A stretch of DNA of 64,000 nt from Mycobacterium sp. PSTR-4-N (GTDB lineage Bacteria > Actinomycetota > Actinomycetes > Mycobacteriales > Mycobacteriaceae): the NCBI RefSeq assembly GCF_022348085.1, contig NZ_JAKRFN010000001.1, positions 62,001 to 126,000 of the forward strand, written 5' to 3'. Numbering within the stretch: the first letter of the stretch is position 1; each line of letters begins with the position of its first letter. Below the pieces are notes generated by a model. It was not told where the DNA came from and did no database searches. It was given only the letters and a program-made list of their open reading frames with translations. A program made the position numbers and the translations under genes. Below, one piece after another: positions 19,255-28,849 of the stretch.

Positions 19255-20682
19255 TCACACCCCGCGTTCGACGGGCATCCGACCGCGGTCGACAGCCGCT
19301 ACCAGTGCGGCGTGGTCGGCTTCGGTCTGATCGGCGTATCGCCGGGCGAACGCGCACAACGCCTTGTCCACCTTCGTGGAGCCGCCCAGATACCCGGCGA
19401 TCATCGAGGCGCCGCTGGTGCGAGCATGCCCTTTGGCGAGCAGTTGCCCGACCACCGCGGTGTAGTCGATGAGCGCCCCTGCGTCCATCGCGTCCAACGG
19501 AATCGTGCCCTTCATGTTGCGGAACTGGCGGACGTAGAACTGCAGGCCGTCGACCGTCGTCCAGCCCAGCAGCGGATCGCTGACCGTCTGCAGGGCCTTC
19601 TGGTACTCGACCACCCGCTGCCCCTGGTGCGCGTGCCACGCCGACTCCCCGTGCACGTACCGCGCCAGGACGGAGCGGCGCGCCTGCTTGAGCTGCAGGA
19701 AGACGACGTCGGAGGGTGAGGAACCCTCGAGGAGCGCCACATAGGCGCGCAGACCGACGCTGCCCACGCCGACGACCTTGTGGGCGACGTCCACCAGCGT
19801 GTATCCCCCGAGCACGCGACGCCAGTGGGAGGACAGCGTCGGCAGGTACGCGTCGAGCGCCTCGGCGAGTGCGTCGGCCTCCCGCGCGGGAAGCCGTGTG
19901 ATCAGCGGAGGCTCCTCGACGATCCGGCGGTCCCCGTCGACTTCCTCGGTGAACCGGGGCAGCGCACGATCGCTGGTGCGGTGCCGGGCACGCTTGGCCG
20001 AGCGACGCACTTCGTCGGCCAGCGGCCCGTGCGCTTCACCGGCCAGCCGGTCGACGTCGATCCGGGTAAATGACCGCGAGAACAGGGGCTCGTCGGCCAG
20101 CCGTCGCACCTCACTGCGATAGGCCGCGACGCACGATCGGACCGCGTGGCCGCAGTCGTCCTCGGAGGCACCGTTGTGGCGGCCGGCCACCCAGATGCTG
20201 GCGACCAGACGGCGCACGTCCCACTCCCATCCGCCGGGGTGGGCCTCGTCGAAATCGTTGAGGTCGATGACCAGATCGCGCTCGGGGGATGCGTAGAACC
20301 CGAAGTTGCCGAGGTGGGAGTCACCGCACACCACCGGCGTGATGCCGGTCGACGGTAGATGAGCGACGTCCTCGGCCATGACGACCGCGCTCCCGCGCAG
20401 GAATCCGTAGGGCGAGGCGACCATGCGTCCCACCCGAATGGGAACGAGCCGATCGACCCGGCCGCGATGGTTCTCCTCGATGAGCCGCACCGGGTCCGGC
20501 CTGTCGACGGGCGGGGTCCACTGCGCGAGTGACCGCCGGGGCACCCGCTTGCGCAGGCTCTTTCCGAGCGCGTACCGCTCGGCGCGCGTCACCGGTTGTC
20601 GTCGCAGCGAGTGGTACGCCGCGCTGTCGGTCTCCGCCAGGACGGTGTGTCGTGTCGGCTCGGCAGTGGTCACCGGTCCCAT
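19255..20682 (-). CDS. DUF2252 family protein (kinase-like fold)
   Basis: A 475-residue protein of the DUF2252 family. It carries motifs reminiscent of aminoglycoside-kinase-like folds: CGDSHLGNFG (a GDxHxxN catalytic-loop analogue) and VIDLNDFDEA (metal-binding DFD analogue). These suggest a phosphotransferase, but no activity is established for the family. The preferred start is ATG 20682 (MGPVTTAEPT); the upstream frame is open but has no convincing ribosome site and overlaps the kinase promoter region. Convergent with the transglycosylase (9-bp gap) and divergent from the Ser/Thr kinase. Confidence 0.82.
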   Translation of the reverse strand: MGPVTTAEPTRHTVLAETDSAAYHSLRRQPVTRAERYALGKSLRKRVPRRSLAQWTPPVDRPDPVRLIEENHRGRVDRLVPIRVGRMVASPYGFLRGSAVVMAEDVAHLPSTGITPVVCGDSHLGNFGFYASPERDLVIDLNDFDEAHPGGWEWDVRRLVASIWVAGRHNGASEDDCGHAVRSCVAAYRSEVRRLADEPLFSRSFTRIDVDRLAGEAHGPLADEVRRSAKRARHRTSDRALPRFTEEVDGDRRIVEEPPLITRLPAREADALAEALDAYLPTLSSHWRRVLGGYTLVDVAHKVVGVGSVGLRAYVALLEGSSPSDVVFLQLKQARRSVLARYVHGESAWHAHQGQRVVEYQKALQTVSDPLLGWTTVDGLQFYVRQFRNMKGTIPLDAMDAGALIDYTAVVGQLLAKGHARTSGASMIAGYLGGSTKVDKALCAFARRYADQTEADHAALVAAVDRGRMPVERGV

Positions 20683-20781
20683 GGTGCGCGGGTCGGCGAC
20701 GACGCGGAGGTTTTCGGCAGGGGCTCGTCGGCCCCACGCGGGGTGCCGCACCGCCGCGGGAGCGGTTTGTAGGCTCGCTGC

Positions 20782-22593
20782 ATGCCGCTGAACACGGGCG
20801 AACACTTCGCCGGGTACCTGATCGAGCGGCCGCTCGGCACCGGCGGGATGGGTGAGGTCTACCTCGCGCAGCATCCTCGCCTGCCTCGTCACGACGCGCT
20901 GAAGATCCTCGCGCCCACGTCGACGGCGGACACGGAGTTCCGCGCCCGGTTCATCCGGGAGGCCGAGATGGCGGCGACGCTGCGCCACCCGCACATCGTC
21001 GGCGTGCTCGACCGGGGTGAGTTCGACGGCCGGCTGTGGATCTCCATGGACTACGTGGACGGCACGGACGCGGGGCGGTTGCTCGCGCAGACCTATCCGC
21101 AGGGGATGCCCGAGAACGAGGTCGTCGACATCGTCACGGCGGTGGCCGATGCGCTCGACTTCGCCCACGAACGGCGCCTACTCCACCGTGACGTCAAACC
21201 CGAGAACATCCTCGTCACCGCGTCGGACGGACGACGGCGCCGCGTGCTGCTGACCGATTTCGGCATCGCCCGTCGCATCGACGACGTCAGCAACCTCACC
21301 GATGACAACATGGCGATCGGGACCGTCAGCTACATGGCGCCCGAGCAGCTGCGCGGCCAGCCACTCGATGGTCGCGCCGATCAGTACTCGTTGGCGGCGA
21401 CCACGGTTCACCTGCTGACCGGCGCGCCGCCGTTCGATGACGCCAACCGTGCGGTCGTCATCGGTCACCATCTGGGCACACCGCCCCCGCGGATCTCCGC
21501 CCGCCGTCCCGATCTCGCGCACCTCGACCGCGTCCTGGCGAAAGCCCTGTCCAAAGACCCCGCTCAGCGCTACCCCACCTGCCTCGACTTCGCCGAGGCC
21601 CTGGCGCGTCCGCGTCCGCCTGTCCAGGACACGCAACCCCACTCGACGGCACAGGCCATTGCTCCGCAGGGTCGCCCGGTCACGCAACGCCTCGAGCAGC
21701 TGACGCTGCGTGGGACCGCGCGCCGCGTGGAGCACCGCCCAGTCGACGCCGGAGGCGAGATGCAGGCGGTGTCGTTCGACCTGACGCTGTCTCATCCACC
21801 TGATCATCTGCCCGCGTCGGTCCCCGTCGCGATCAACGTGCACCTCGCGGCCGGTCCGCTCGCCGATGGCGCCATGGTCGAGGTCGACGGTGTCTGGGAC
21901 GGCCGGACACTCGATGCCGACGAGATCACCGTCTACCCGGCACCGATGACCCCGCCACCGCGGTCGTCCCGCCCGACGGCGGCATTCGAGGCGGCACCCG
22001 AAACGCCACCCGAAACGCCACTGACACGCCGCGGCCGCCGACCCGCGATCTTCGCGGCGCTGGCCGGCGTGATCCTGGTGGCAGTGGGTGCGATCGCATG
22101 GTTCACCGATGGGTTCGGCCTGGCGACGCAGCGGGGGCCGGGCCCGCTGGTGACGCCGGCGAGCGTCACCGTGTTCGCGCCGGCCGGCGCCGCCGACAAC
22201 CCGGACGAGGCGGACCTGGTGATCGACGGCAATCCGGAGACGTCCTGGTCCACGGTCACCTACACCGACCCCGTGCCCTTCCCGAACTTCATCGAGGGTG
22301 AGGGCCTGATGCTGCATCTGTCGGAACCGACGGCGTTGAGCGCGGTCACGATCGACCTGTCCAGCACCGGAACCGAGGTGCAGATCCGGTCGTCGCCCAC
22401 CCAGAATCCGGGCGCACTGGCCGACACCACCCCGCTCACCCCCACGATCGGCCTGCAGCCGGGACACAACCGCATCGACGTCACGGACGCGACGGCGACG
22501 TCCGATGTGCTGGTGTGGATCAGCAAGCTGGGCACCACCGACGGCAAGAGTCGCACGGCGATTTCCGAGATCACACTGCACGCCGCCCGGTAG
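20782..22593 (+). CDS. Transmembrane Ser/Thr protein kinase with extracellular sensor
   Basis: A 603-residue PknB-type kinase. Intracellular kinase domain about 11-275 with all key residues: glycine loop [13 protein letters not shown] lysine K41, catalytic HRDVKPEN (D137), DFG (D159-G161) and the [10 protein letters not shown] segment. A proline-rich juxtamembrane region follows, then a single membrane helix near 425-445 ([20 protein letters not shown]). The outer domain (about 460-603) has [12 protein letters not shown] and [16 protein letters not shown], resembling the discoidin-like outer domain of mycobacterial MviN-type proteins. Such a domain suggests sensing of cell-wall or sugar ligands. 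It stands alone. Confidence 0.88.
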   Translation: MPLNTGEHFAGYLIERPLGTGGMGEVYLAQHPRLPRHDALKILAPTSTADTEFRARFIREAEMAATLRHPHIVGVLDRGEFDGRLWISMDYVDGTDAGRLLAQTYPQGMPENEVVDIVTAVADALDFAHERRLLHRDVKPENILVTASDGRRRRVLLTDFGIARRIDDVSNLTDDNMAIGTVSYMAPEQLRGQPLDGRADQYSLAATTVHLLTGAPPFDDANRAVVIGHHLGTPPPRISARRPDLAHLDRVLAKALSKDPAQRYPTCLDFAEALARPRPPVQDTQPHSTAQAIAPQGRPVTQRLEQLTLRGTARRVEHRPVDAGGEMQAVSFDLTLSHPPDHLPASVPVAINVHLAAGPLADGAMVEVDGVWDGRTLDADEITVYPAPMTPPPRSSRPTAAFEAAPETPPETPLTRRGRRPAIFAALAGVILVAVGAIAWFTDGFGLATQRGPGPLVTPASVTVFAPAGAADNPDEADLVIDGNPETSWSTVTYTDPVPFPNFIEGEGLMLHLSEPTALSAVTIDLSSTGTEVQIRSSPTQNPGALADTTPLTPTIGLQPGHNRIDVTDATATSDVLVWISKLGTTDGKSRTAISEITLHAAR

Positions 22594-22606
22594 CCGACCG
22601 GCGGTC

Positions 22607-23218
22607 TCAGGTGGACAACCCCTCGACGACAGCCAGCGCGGTCAGGTAGCGGACTTCCTCGGTGGCGGCGCGGTCGCTGAGGAACTGGCCGGAGGCGCCG
22701 GCCTGGGCGGCCATCAACGCGCGGGTGAACACCTCGGGGGTGACGGTCAACGTCCGGCCGGTCTTGGCGATCAGCTCGACGAAGATCTGCTGCAGCCCTT
22801 CGCGGAGACGCTCCACCTGTGCGTCCAGCGCGCGGGCGATGTCGGGCTGGTGCGCGGCGCGGGCCACCAGGGCGGCGTGCAGCGCGATGCGCGGTTGATC
22901 GGCGACGCCGGCTTTGAGCAGATGGCGCACCACGCGATCGGTCTCCAGGACGCCCGCTGAGTTCAGCAGGGGTTCGGCCATGTTCCGCAACCGCTCGACG
23001 AGGGCGTCGTTCTGATGCCCGTACACCTCGAAGAGCAGGTTCTCCATGCCGTCGTAACTGGAGTAGAAGGCGCCCCGGGTATAGCCGGCCGCGCGGCACA
23101 CCTCCTCGACGCTGAACCACGTCCGTCCCGTGTCGCCGATCAGCGCGTCGGTGGCCTCGATGAGCCGGGCACGGGTGTTGCTGCGTCGGCGGGTTCTCTG
23201 CGCCTCTGTGACGTTCAC
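22607..23218 (-). CDS. TetR family transcriptional regulator
   Basis: A 203-residue repressor-type protein with an N-terminal helix-turn-helix (about 25-65; VEEVCRAAGYTRGAFYSSYDGMENL contains the recognition helix) and a helical ligand domain. The GTG at 23218 is chosen because the family N-terminus starts just before the TRARLIEATDALIG helix and because further upstream lies the AT-rich promoter shared with the divergent ABC gene. It very likely controls the ABC ATPase/YhgE pair, a common arrangement for drug- or lipid-responsive exporters. Confidence 0.87.
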   Translation of the reverse strand: MNVTEAQRTRRRSNTRARLIEATDALIGDTGRTWFSVEEVCRAAGYTRGAFYSSYDGMENLLFEVYGHQNDALVERLRNMAEPLLNSAGVLETDRVVRHLLKAGVADQPRIALHAALVARAAHQPDIARALDAQVERLREGLQQIFVELIAKTGRTLTVTPEVFTRALMAAQAGASGQFLSDRAATEEVRYLTALAVVEGLST

Positions 23219-23240
23219 GACAAACCGACTCCCGAACTCG

Positions 23241-23273
23241 ATACATTCCGTATTGAATGCATATCGTATTGAA
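23241..23273. promoter_or_regulatory. Operator/promoter region between tetR and the ABC-YhgE pair
   Basis: An AT-rich island in a GC-rich genome. CGTATTGAA occurs twice as a direct repeat (23249-23257 and 23265-23273, 16 bp apart). The first copy sits in the inverted repeat CATTC-CGTATT-GAATG (23244-23259). ATGCAT forms a further short palindrome between the copies. Position and symmetry fit binding of the adjacent TetR protein. Confidence 0.5.
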
Positions 23274-23309
23274 GCACCCACTGTTCTCGATGGCAACCAG
23301 GAGGCGACG

Positions 23310-24011
23310 ATGAGCCGGCACGCTGCGGCACCCACTCCGCAGACGCTGCGCGGTACCGACGGCGACGCACTCGTCGTGGCCCGCGGGTTGACGTTCGACG
23401 GCGAGCACGGCCCACTGTTCCGCGACGTGGACCTCGACCTCGATCGCGGCCTGCATGCGATTCAGATGCCCGGCGGGCACAGCCAGAAAGCACTACTGCT
23501 CACGCTGGCCGGCCGGCTCGAGCCGAGTGCAGGCACGGTGACCGTGTTCGGCGACACCTCGCCGCGGGCGATCCGCCGGCACTGCGCGATCGCGGCCTTT
23601 GCAGACATCGATGATCTGGACGAGGCCGTCACCGTCGGAACGGTCCTGGCCGAGCAGCGTCGCTGGCTCGCTCCCCTTCTTCGCCGGCCGCGCACCGATC
23701 GAGACGTCCTGGGCGAGGTGTTCGGGGAGCTGGACCGCCCGGCACCGACCGATTACATCGGCGACCTGGGCGACCTGGAGCTGTTTCTGCTGCAGATCGC
23801 GCTGGCGCAGTTGTCGGACCGGCCGATCCTGGTCGTCGGGGATCTCGAGCAGGTGCGCGACAACGAGCGGCGGGCGCAGGCGGTGCGACGGCTCGGCGCG
23901 CTCGCGGCCGAGCGCCTTGTCGTCGTAGGCGTGACGAACGCACTCGGCGATCAGGCACCCGAGCACGAGGTGCACATCGGCGACCATCGCAGGGAAGGAC
24001 TGACGAGATGA
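23310..24011 (+). CDS. Degenerate ABC-type ATPase-like protein
   Basis: A 233-residue protein with the layout of an ABC ATP-binding subunit but weak motifs. The Walker A position reads MPGGHSQKAL (53-62): the lysine (K60) remains, but the Gly before it is Gln and the following Ser/Thr is Ala. The signature region reads GDLGDLELF instead of LSGGQ, and Walker B is ILVVGDLE (D178). ATP hydrolysis may be lost or unusual. The ATG at 23310 follows a GGAGGCGAC ribosome site. It overlaps the YhgE/Pip gene by 4 bp, so the two are one unit, probably a modified exporter complex at the membrane. Confidence 0.75.
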   Translation: MSRHAAAPTPQTLRGTDGDALVVARGLTFDGEHGPLFRDVDLDLDRGLHAIQMPGGHSQKALLLTLAGRLEPSAGTVTVFGDTSPRAIRRHCAIAAFADIDDLDEAVTVGTVLAEQRRWLAPLLRRPRTDRDVLGEVFGELDRPAPTDYIGDLGDLELFLLQIALAQLSDRPILVVGDLEQVRDNERRAQAVRRLGALAAERLVVVGVTNALGDQAPEHEVHIGDHRREGLTR

Positions 24012-25954
24012 TGCGCGAACTCGCCTTCGGGTCGGAGATCAAACGCTTCGCCCGCAATCGAATGACGCGGATCGCCGTCGTCATCCTGATGTTGATGCCG
24101 TTGACCTATGGTGCGCTGTATCTGTGGGCCTATTGGGATCCGTTCGGCCACGTCGACAGATTGCCGGTGGCACTGGTCAATTCGGACCGGGGTACCGAGG
24201 TGTCCGGCCAGCACATCAACGCCGGAGCCGAGGTGGCCGACGGGCTCACCAGCGACAAGAGCCTGGACTGGCACCTGGTCGACGACGCCGAGGCGCGCGA
24301 CGGAGTCGCGCACGGTAAGTACTACTTCATGCTGGAGTTGCCGCCGGACTTCAGCGAGGCCATCGCCTCACCCACCACCGGCAATCCCCGTAAGGCGCAA
24401 CTGATCGCCGAGTACAACGACGCCAACAACTACATCTCGTCGAGCATCGGCCGTACCGCCGTGGAGCAAGTTCTCAACGCCGTATCGACCAGGATCTCTG
24501 GGCAGGCGGTCAACCAGGTGCTGTCGGTGATCACCACGTCGGGAACGGGGATCAAGCAGGCGGCCGACGGAGCGAATCGGCTCGCTGACGGCGCAGCCCA
24601 AGTGGACAGCGGCGCAGGACAATTGGCTGCAGGCCTCGACACCGCGCGCACCGGGTCAGCACAACTGGCCGCGGGGTCTCGCACGCTCTCCGACGGTATC
24701 GACACCGCGACGGATCCGTTGCTGAAGATCACCGATCTGGTGGCGCGGGTCGGTACCCAGAGCGATCAGGTCAACGGTCGAGTGCAGGACAGCGCCTCGG
24801 CAGTGACGGAGGCGTCCGACGAACTCGACACCATCATCGGAGCCCAGGACACCGCCGCCCAGTCGCTGACGTCGGTCATCGACAGCCTGTCGGCCAACCA
24901 GGACCCGGTGTCGGCGATCGCGACCGCGAAGTTGCGCGAGACCCGGGATCAACTGCTGGCACATCAGCGCACCGCGGACATCCAGGCCAAGCTCGTCAAG
25001 GCCCGCGCCGTCGCCGACTCGGGCGGACCCGTCGGTTCCGCACTCTCCGACATCTCCGCCACGAGTAAGGAACTCAACGACAAGCTCACCGAGTTGCGTG
25101 AGGGCGCTCAGCAGGTCGCGGCCGGCAACGCGAACCTCAACGCCGGCATCACCACACTCGACGATGGTGCGAGGCAGTTGGCCTCGGGGACAGCGCAACT
25201 GAGCTCCGGATCGAAAGAGTTGGCGACCAAGCTGACCGACGGCGCGCAGAGCGTTCCCGACTGGACGCCCCAGCAGAAGGACGCCATCGCCGGAACCATC
25301 GGTGGACCTGTTCAACTGACGAGCTCACACGAGAACTCGGCGCCCAACTTCGGCACCGGCATGGCGCCGTTCTTCCTCACGCTGGCGTTGTTCTTCGGCG
25401 CCATGCTGCTGTGGATGGCGTTCCGTCCGCTGCAGAACCGTGCGATCGCCGCGGAGATCAATCCGATCCGCGTGACCCTGGCGAGCTATCTGCCAGCGGT
25501 GCTCATCGGAATTCCCCAGGCGATCATCCTGTACTGCGTGGTCCGCTTCGCTCTGCACGTCCACGCGGAACACCCGGTGGCCATGCTGGGCTTCATGATG
25601 CTGGCATCGTGCGCGTTCATCGCGGTGGCGCAGGCGATCAGCGCCCTGCTCGGCCCCGTGCTGGGCAAGGTGCTCCTGATGATGCTGCTCATGGTGCAGT
25701 TGGTCAGCGCGGGCGGCCTCTACCCCGTCGAGACCACCACCACGCCGTTCCAAGCGCTGCATCGACTCGACCCGATGACCTACGGCGTCAACGGGCTTCG
25801 GCAGTTGATCCTCGGCGGCATCGACGGCCGGCTGTGGCAGGCCCTGATCGTCCTGGTCGCGCTGTGGGTGGGGTCGATCCTGTTGACATCGCTGGCGGCA
25901 CGGCGCAACCAACTGTGGAACCTCACCCGGTTGGTGCCGGTGGTCAAGATGTAG
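24008..25954 (+). CDS. YhgE/Pip family membrane protein
   Basis: A 648-residue membrane protein of the YhgE/Pip (phage infection protein) and ABC-2 permease-related family. One helix lies at about 22-40 (RIAVVILMLMPLTYGALYLW). A large extracellular region follows, rich in Ala/Gly/Asp/Ser helical repeats (about 180-430; repeated patterns such as GANRLADGAAQVDSGAGQL). Then come five to six C-terminal helices (about 460-640). In mycobacteria and other Gram-positives such proteins occur next to TetR regulators and act in envelope export or in secretion-linked functions. Coupled by 4 bp to the degenerate ATPase. Confidence 0.85.
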   Translation: MMRELAFGSEIKRFARNRMTRIAVVILMLMPLTYGALYLWAYWDPFGHVDRLPVALVNSDRGTEVSGQHINAGAEVADGLTSDKSLDWHLVDDAEARDGVAHGKYYFMLELPPDFSEAIASPTTGNPRKAQLIAEYNDANNYISSSIGRTAVEQVLNAVSTRISGQAVNQVLSVITTSGTGIKQAADGANRLADGAAQVDSGAGQLAAGLDTARTGSAQLAAGSRTLSDGIDTATDPLLKITDLVARVGTQSDQVNGRVQDSASAVTEASDELDTIIGAQDTAAQSLTSVIDSLSANQDPVSAIATAKLRETRDQLLAHQRTADIQAKLVKARAVADSGGPVGSALSDISATSKELNDKLTELREGAQQVAAGNANLNAGITTLDDGARQLASGTAQLSSGSKELATKLTDGAQSVPDWTPQQKDAIAGTIGGPVQLTSSHENSAPNFGTGMAPFFLTLALFFGAMLLWMAFRPLQNRAIAAEINPIRVTLASYLPAVLIGIPQAIILYCVVRFALHVHAEHPVAMLGFMMLASCAFIAVAQAISALLGPVLGKVLLMMLLMVQLVSAGGLYPVETTTTPFQALHRLDPMTYGVNGLRQLILGGIDGRLWQALIVLVALWVGSILLTSLAARRNQLWNLTRLVPVVKM

Positions 25955-25969
25955 GTGTCCTGCCCGTCT

Positions 25970-25982
25970 CCCGCTCAGCGGG
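25970..25982 (+). terminator. Short hairpin after YhgE gene
   Basis: CCCGC-TCA-GCGGG, 5-bp perfect arms, begins 16 bp after the stop codon of the YhgE gene. No U-tract follows, which is usual in mycobacteria. A weak terminator candidate only. Confidence 0.3.
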
Positions 25983-26057
25983 CGCGCGGTTCATGGTCAC
26001 CGACGTCATCTGCCACCGTGTGATGGAGGCGGATGGATGAGAGCGAAGGGCGACGAC

Positions 26058-26489
26058 ATGAGGTCGGTGCTGGTGGTCCTGCTCGCGGTGTGTTCGTCCG
26101 TTCTAGCAGCGCCTCCCGCACCGGCCGACACGCCACACGGCAACTTCGCGCTGCACCTCGAGGGCAGGTACGACTTCCACACGTGGATCTGGGTGCTCGC
26201 GAGCTGCGACGACGACTGCGTTTTCGTCCAGGCGATTCCCCAACCCGTCGCGAGGGCCTACCCGTATGCCGGCGATGCGTGGCTCGAGGATGGCCGTTAC
26301 ACCCTCACGGTGGATGTTCCGGACGGATTGCGCTGCGGCAATGTGTATTACGGGACGACGATCCACACCCATGACGTCTACACGTGGGACGCCACCACCC
26401 GCGTCGGTGTACTCACGTCCTCCTTCGAGGCCGGATGCGACGGCAAACCGGGGACACTGACCTATCCGTTCTCCCTGTCGCTCATGTAG
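26058..26489 (+). CDS. Small secreted protein
   Basis: A 143-residue protein with a clear signal peptide (MRSVLVVLLAVCSSVLAAPPAPAD; likely cleavage after the alanine-rich stretch). The mature part contains four cysteines (two in SCDDDCVF, one each in LRCGN and AGCDG) that could form two disulfides. It has a beta-rich composition. The ATG at 26058 is preferred over that at 26037 because it puts the positive charge right before the hydrophobic core and has a GAAGGG site upstream. Its C-terminal end (EAGCDGKPGTLTYPFSL) loosely resembles the end of the secreted protein at 29779. Function unknown. Confidence 0.72.
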   Translation: MRSVLVVLLAVCSSVLAAPPAPADTPHGNFALHLEGRYDFHTWIWVLASCDDDCVFVQAIPQPVARAYPYAGDAWLEDGRYTLTVDVPDGLRCGNVYYGTTIHTHDVYTWDATTRVGVLTSSFEAGCDGKPGTLTYPFSLSLM

Positions 26490-26498
26490 CAGCCACCA

Positions 26499-27362
26499 CT
26501 ACCCGTCGGCCCGGGCCGCCATGGTCTTGGCGTCCATCCCCCCGAGCGATCCCGCACCTGTCTCGGCGTTGTGCGCATGGGCGAAATGATGCAGTCCGAA
26601 CACCGAATCCATGCCGGTGCGCAGACCCATCTGATCCTCGCACTGGTTGACGGCCCTTTTCGCCAGCGCCAGACCGAACGCGGGCATCTGCGCGATCCGC
26701 TCCGCGAGGTCGAGCGTCGTCGGCTCGAGTGCATCCCGCGGCACCACCCGGTTCACCATCCCCACCTCGTAGGCCCGCTGCGCGGTGAACCGGTCGGCGG
26801 TGAACAGGATCTCCTTGGCGAATCGAGGACCGAGAGCCCAGGGATGGGCGAAGTACTCGACCCCCGGAATACCCATCCGCACAACGGGATCAGCGAAGAA
26901 GGCGTCGTCGGCAGCGACGATGGCGTCACACACCCACGCCAACATGAGGCCACCGGCGATGCACGCGCCGTGCACCATCGCGATCATGGGCTTCGGTATG
27001 TCGCGCCAGCGGCGGCACATCCCGAGATAGACCTCCATCTCGCGGGCGTAGCGCTGATCGCCGCCGTCCTTCCCGACGTGGTCCCACCACAGCACGGCCT
27101 GATTGTCGTAGGACACGTGGTGGTCACGGCCCGGAGTCCCGATGTCATGGCCGGCGCTGAAATGGTCACCGCTGCCGGCGAGAACGATCACGCCGATCTC
27201 GTCGTCGTCCACCGCACGTCGAAACGCGGCATCCAACGCATAGGTCATGACCGAGTTCTGCGCGTTGCGGTACCTGGGACGGTTCATCGTCACCACCGCC
27301 ACTCGACCGATGGCCTCGTACGTCACCACATCCTGTTCAAAGTGGTCGTCAGATGTCGCCAC
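26499..27362 (-). CDS. Enoyl-CoA hydratase/isomerase family protein
   Basis: A 287-residue crotonase-fold protein. The oxyanion-hole segments are visible as SGDHFSAGHDIG and VHGACIAGGLMLAWV. The catalytic glutamate region of typical hydratases reads FADPVVRMGIPGVEYF, so the reaction may differ from simple hydration. Paralogues in mycobacteria take part in fatty-acid and steroid side-chain breakdown. The start is taken as GTG 27362, with a GGAAGCGGGG site upstream; the longer frame starts in a low-quality region. It is 111 bp downstream of the Mce-associated genes and could belong to their transcript. Confidence 0.83.
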   Translation of the reverse strand: MATSDDHFEQDVVTYEAIGRVAVVTMNRPRYRNAQNSVMTYALDAAFRRAVDDDEIGVIVLAGSGDHFSAGHDIGTPGRDHHVSYDNQAVLWWDHVGKDGGDQRYAREMEVYLGMCRRWRDIPKPMIAMVHGACIAGGLMLAWVCDAIVAADDAFFADPVVRMGIPGVEYFAHPWALGPRFAKEILFTADRFTAQRAYEVGMVNRVVPRDALEPTTLDLAERIAQMPAFGLALAKRAVNQCEDQMGLRTGMDSVFGLHHFAHAHNAETGAGSLGGMDAKTMAARADG

Positions 27363-27473
27363 AGTGACCCCGCTTCCGCGTCGTTGTCGTCGAGTCAAGC
27401 GTGCGTCGCGGGAAGACTCTGCGGCAGAACGGCTTCCACTCATCGGGAGTCGTGCGGATCACATGGCAGGACG

Positions 27474-28058
27474 TCAGGCCGGGTCGAACGAGGAAATGCG
27501 CCAGGTACCGTCGACCTTGGTCAGCCCCACGTTGACGCTACTCGCAGCCTGGGCCGACGTCGGATTGTCGCGGCTGGTCGTCGTCTGATTGATGAAGAGC
27601 AGCACGTGCGCGCTGTCGGGATGCGCATCCATCACTGCTGCGCGCACGACCGTCGCGCTGGCGTGAACGTCCTTCTCCTTGGCCGCCGGTATCAGGATCT
27701 GATCGGCGAATTGGCTGAAGTAGGTCAGGAAATCGCCGGTGAGATGAGACCGCGCCGTCGCGAGGTCTTGATCGAGACTGGCCGGTGCGTAGGACAACAA
27801 CGCCACGGCCCCCTCCTGCGCGGCGGCGAGAGCCTGCTCCGAGGCAGCGGCCGTCTCGCGGTCGTCACGGTGGGGTCCGAAGAAGACCACCGCGGCGACC
27901 GCCACCGACATCACCAGGAAGCCGCCGGTGGCGAGCAGCCGCCAGCGCGCCGCCAGCGATCGGCGCCACGTTTTCGCGGCGGGGACCGCTTCGCTCTCGT
28001 CCCCGTCCTCGGGTGCGGCAGGTGCGGTGGAGGTGTCCTCGTCGATGCTGGCGGTCAC
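27474..28058 (-). CDS. Mce-associated membrane protein (Mas/Mam)
   Basis: A 194-residue protein with an acidic N-terminal cytoplasmic tail, one membrane helix (about 41-60; LLATGGFLVMSVAVAAVVFF) and an extracytoplasmic NTF2-like domain ending in VDGTWRISSFDPA. This is the pattern of Mce-associated proteins that stabilise mycobacterial Mce lipid importers and are needed for their function. Its ATG overlaps the upstream Mas gene by 4 bp, forming a tight pair as is usual for these proteins. Confidence 0.87.
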   Translation of the reverse strand: MTASIDEDTSTAPAAPEDGDESEAVPAAKTWRRSLAARWRLLATGGFLVMSVAVAAVVFFGPHRDDRETAAASEQALAAAQEGAVALLSYAPASLDQDLATARSHLTGDFLTYFSQFADQILIPAAKEKDVHASATVVRAAVMDAHPDSAHVLLFINQTTTSRDNPTSAQAASSVNVGLTKVDGTWRISSFDPA

Positions 28059-28738
28059 GGCACGAACTCCACTTTCGTCAGTTTCATCTGGTGGCCGTCG
28101 TCGACCATGTCCACGCTGAGGCGCCAGTTGCGCGGCTGTTGGTCGGCGCCGGCGTAATTGCTGACGGTTGTCGCGGCGGTGACCAGCACGGTCGCCGTGG
28201 TCGACGTCATCGATTCCACGGCCACCGCCTGCGCGCTGGCCTTTGTCACCGCCTTGGACTGCCGGGCGGTCTTGACGAAATCGGCTGCCTCGGCTTGGAA
28301 GTCGTCATGGAACTGGCCGGTCGAGTTGTCGAGGATCTGCCGGACGTTGTCTTCGGCCTTGGCGCTGTCGATGGACATCAAGGTGACGACTGCCTGCGAC
28401 GCGGCGGCGGCGAAGGCAGCACGACGGTGCTGTTCCCGCTGCTCGAGATGATGTCCCCACAGCAGGTATCCGCTCGCGACCAGGAGGGCGATGCCTGCGA
28501 GAAGGGCGACGACGACCGCCACCGATGCCGGCCGGGGCCGCCACCATCGGGCGCCGGCAGGCTCCGACATGTCGACGCCGTCGGATTGCAGGGCCGCCCG
28601 CTCGCGCAGTTCGTCGGCGCGGGCGCGGGCCTGCGCAGCGCGGGCTTCCGCCTCGACGGCCTCGGCTTCGGCCTGCCCCAGCAGGGACTGTTCATCCGTC
28701 GTCGCGCTCGTCTTGTCGACGCGGCTCAGTAGCCGCAT
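28055..28738 (-). CDS. Mce-associated membrane protein (Mas/Mam), coiled-coil N-terminus
   Basis: A 227-residue protein. The N-terminus is a highly charged Ala/Glu/Arg-rich coiled coil (about 16-48; repeated EAEAxEAEARAAQARA-like pattern). It is followed by one membrane helix (about 72-92) and an extracytoplasmic Mas domain ending in MKLTKVEFVP. First gene of the Mas pair; it overlaps the second by 4 bp. In other mce loci these genes sit directly behind mceF; here four genes lie between (three secreted-protein genes), an unusual spacing. Confidence 0.87.
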   Translation of the reverse strand: MRLLSRVDKTSATTDEQSLLGQAEAEAVEAEARAAQARARADELRERAALQSDGVDMSEPAGARWWRPRPASVAVVVALLAGIALLVASGYLLWGHHLEQREQHRRAAFAAAASQAVVTLMSIDSAKAEDNVRQILDNSTGQFHDDFQAEAADFVKTARQSKAVTKASAQAVAVESMTSTTATVLVTAATTVSNYAGADQQPRNWRLSVDMVDDGHQMKLTKVEFVP

Positions 28739-28849
28739 GGCCTACCTCCAGATACGGAACGTGGATCGCTCCACTGTGACTGCTGCCACACGGTAAGCGG
28801 CGGGACTCCTGACGGTCACCGAGGTTTCCCATCCAGCGGTCACTGCGGA

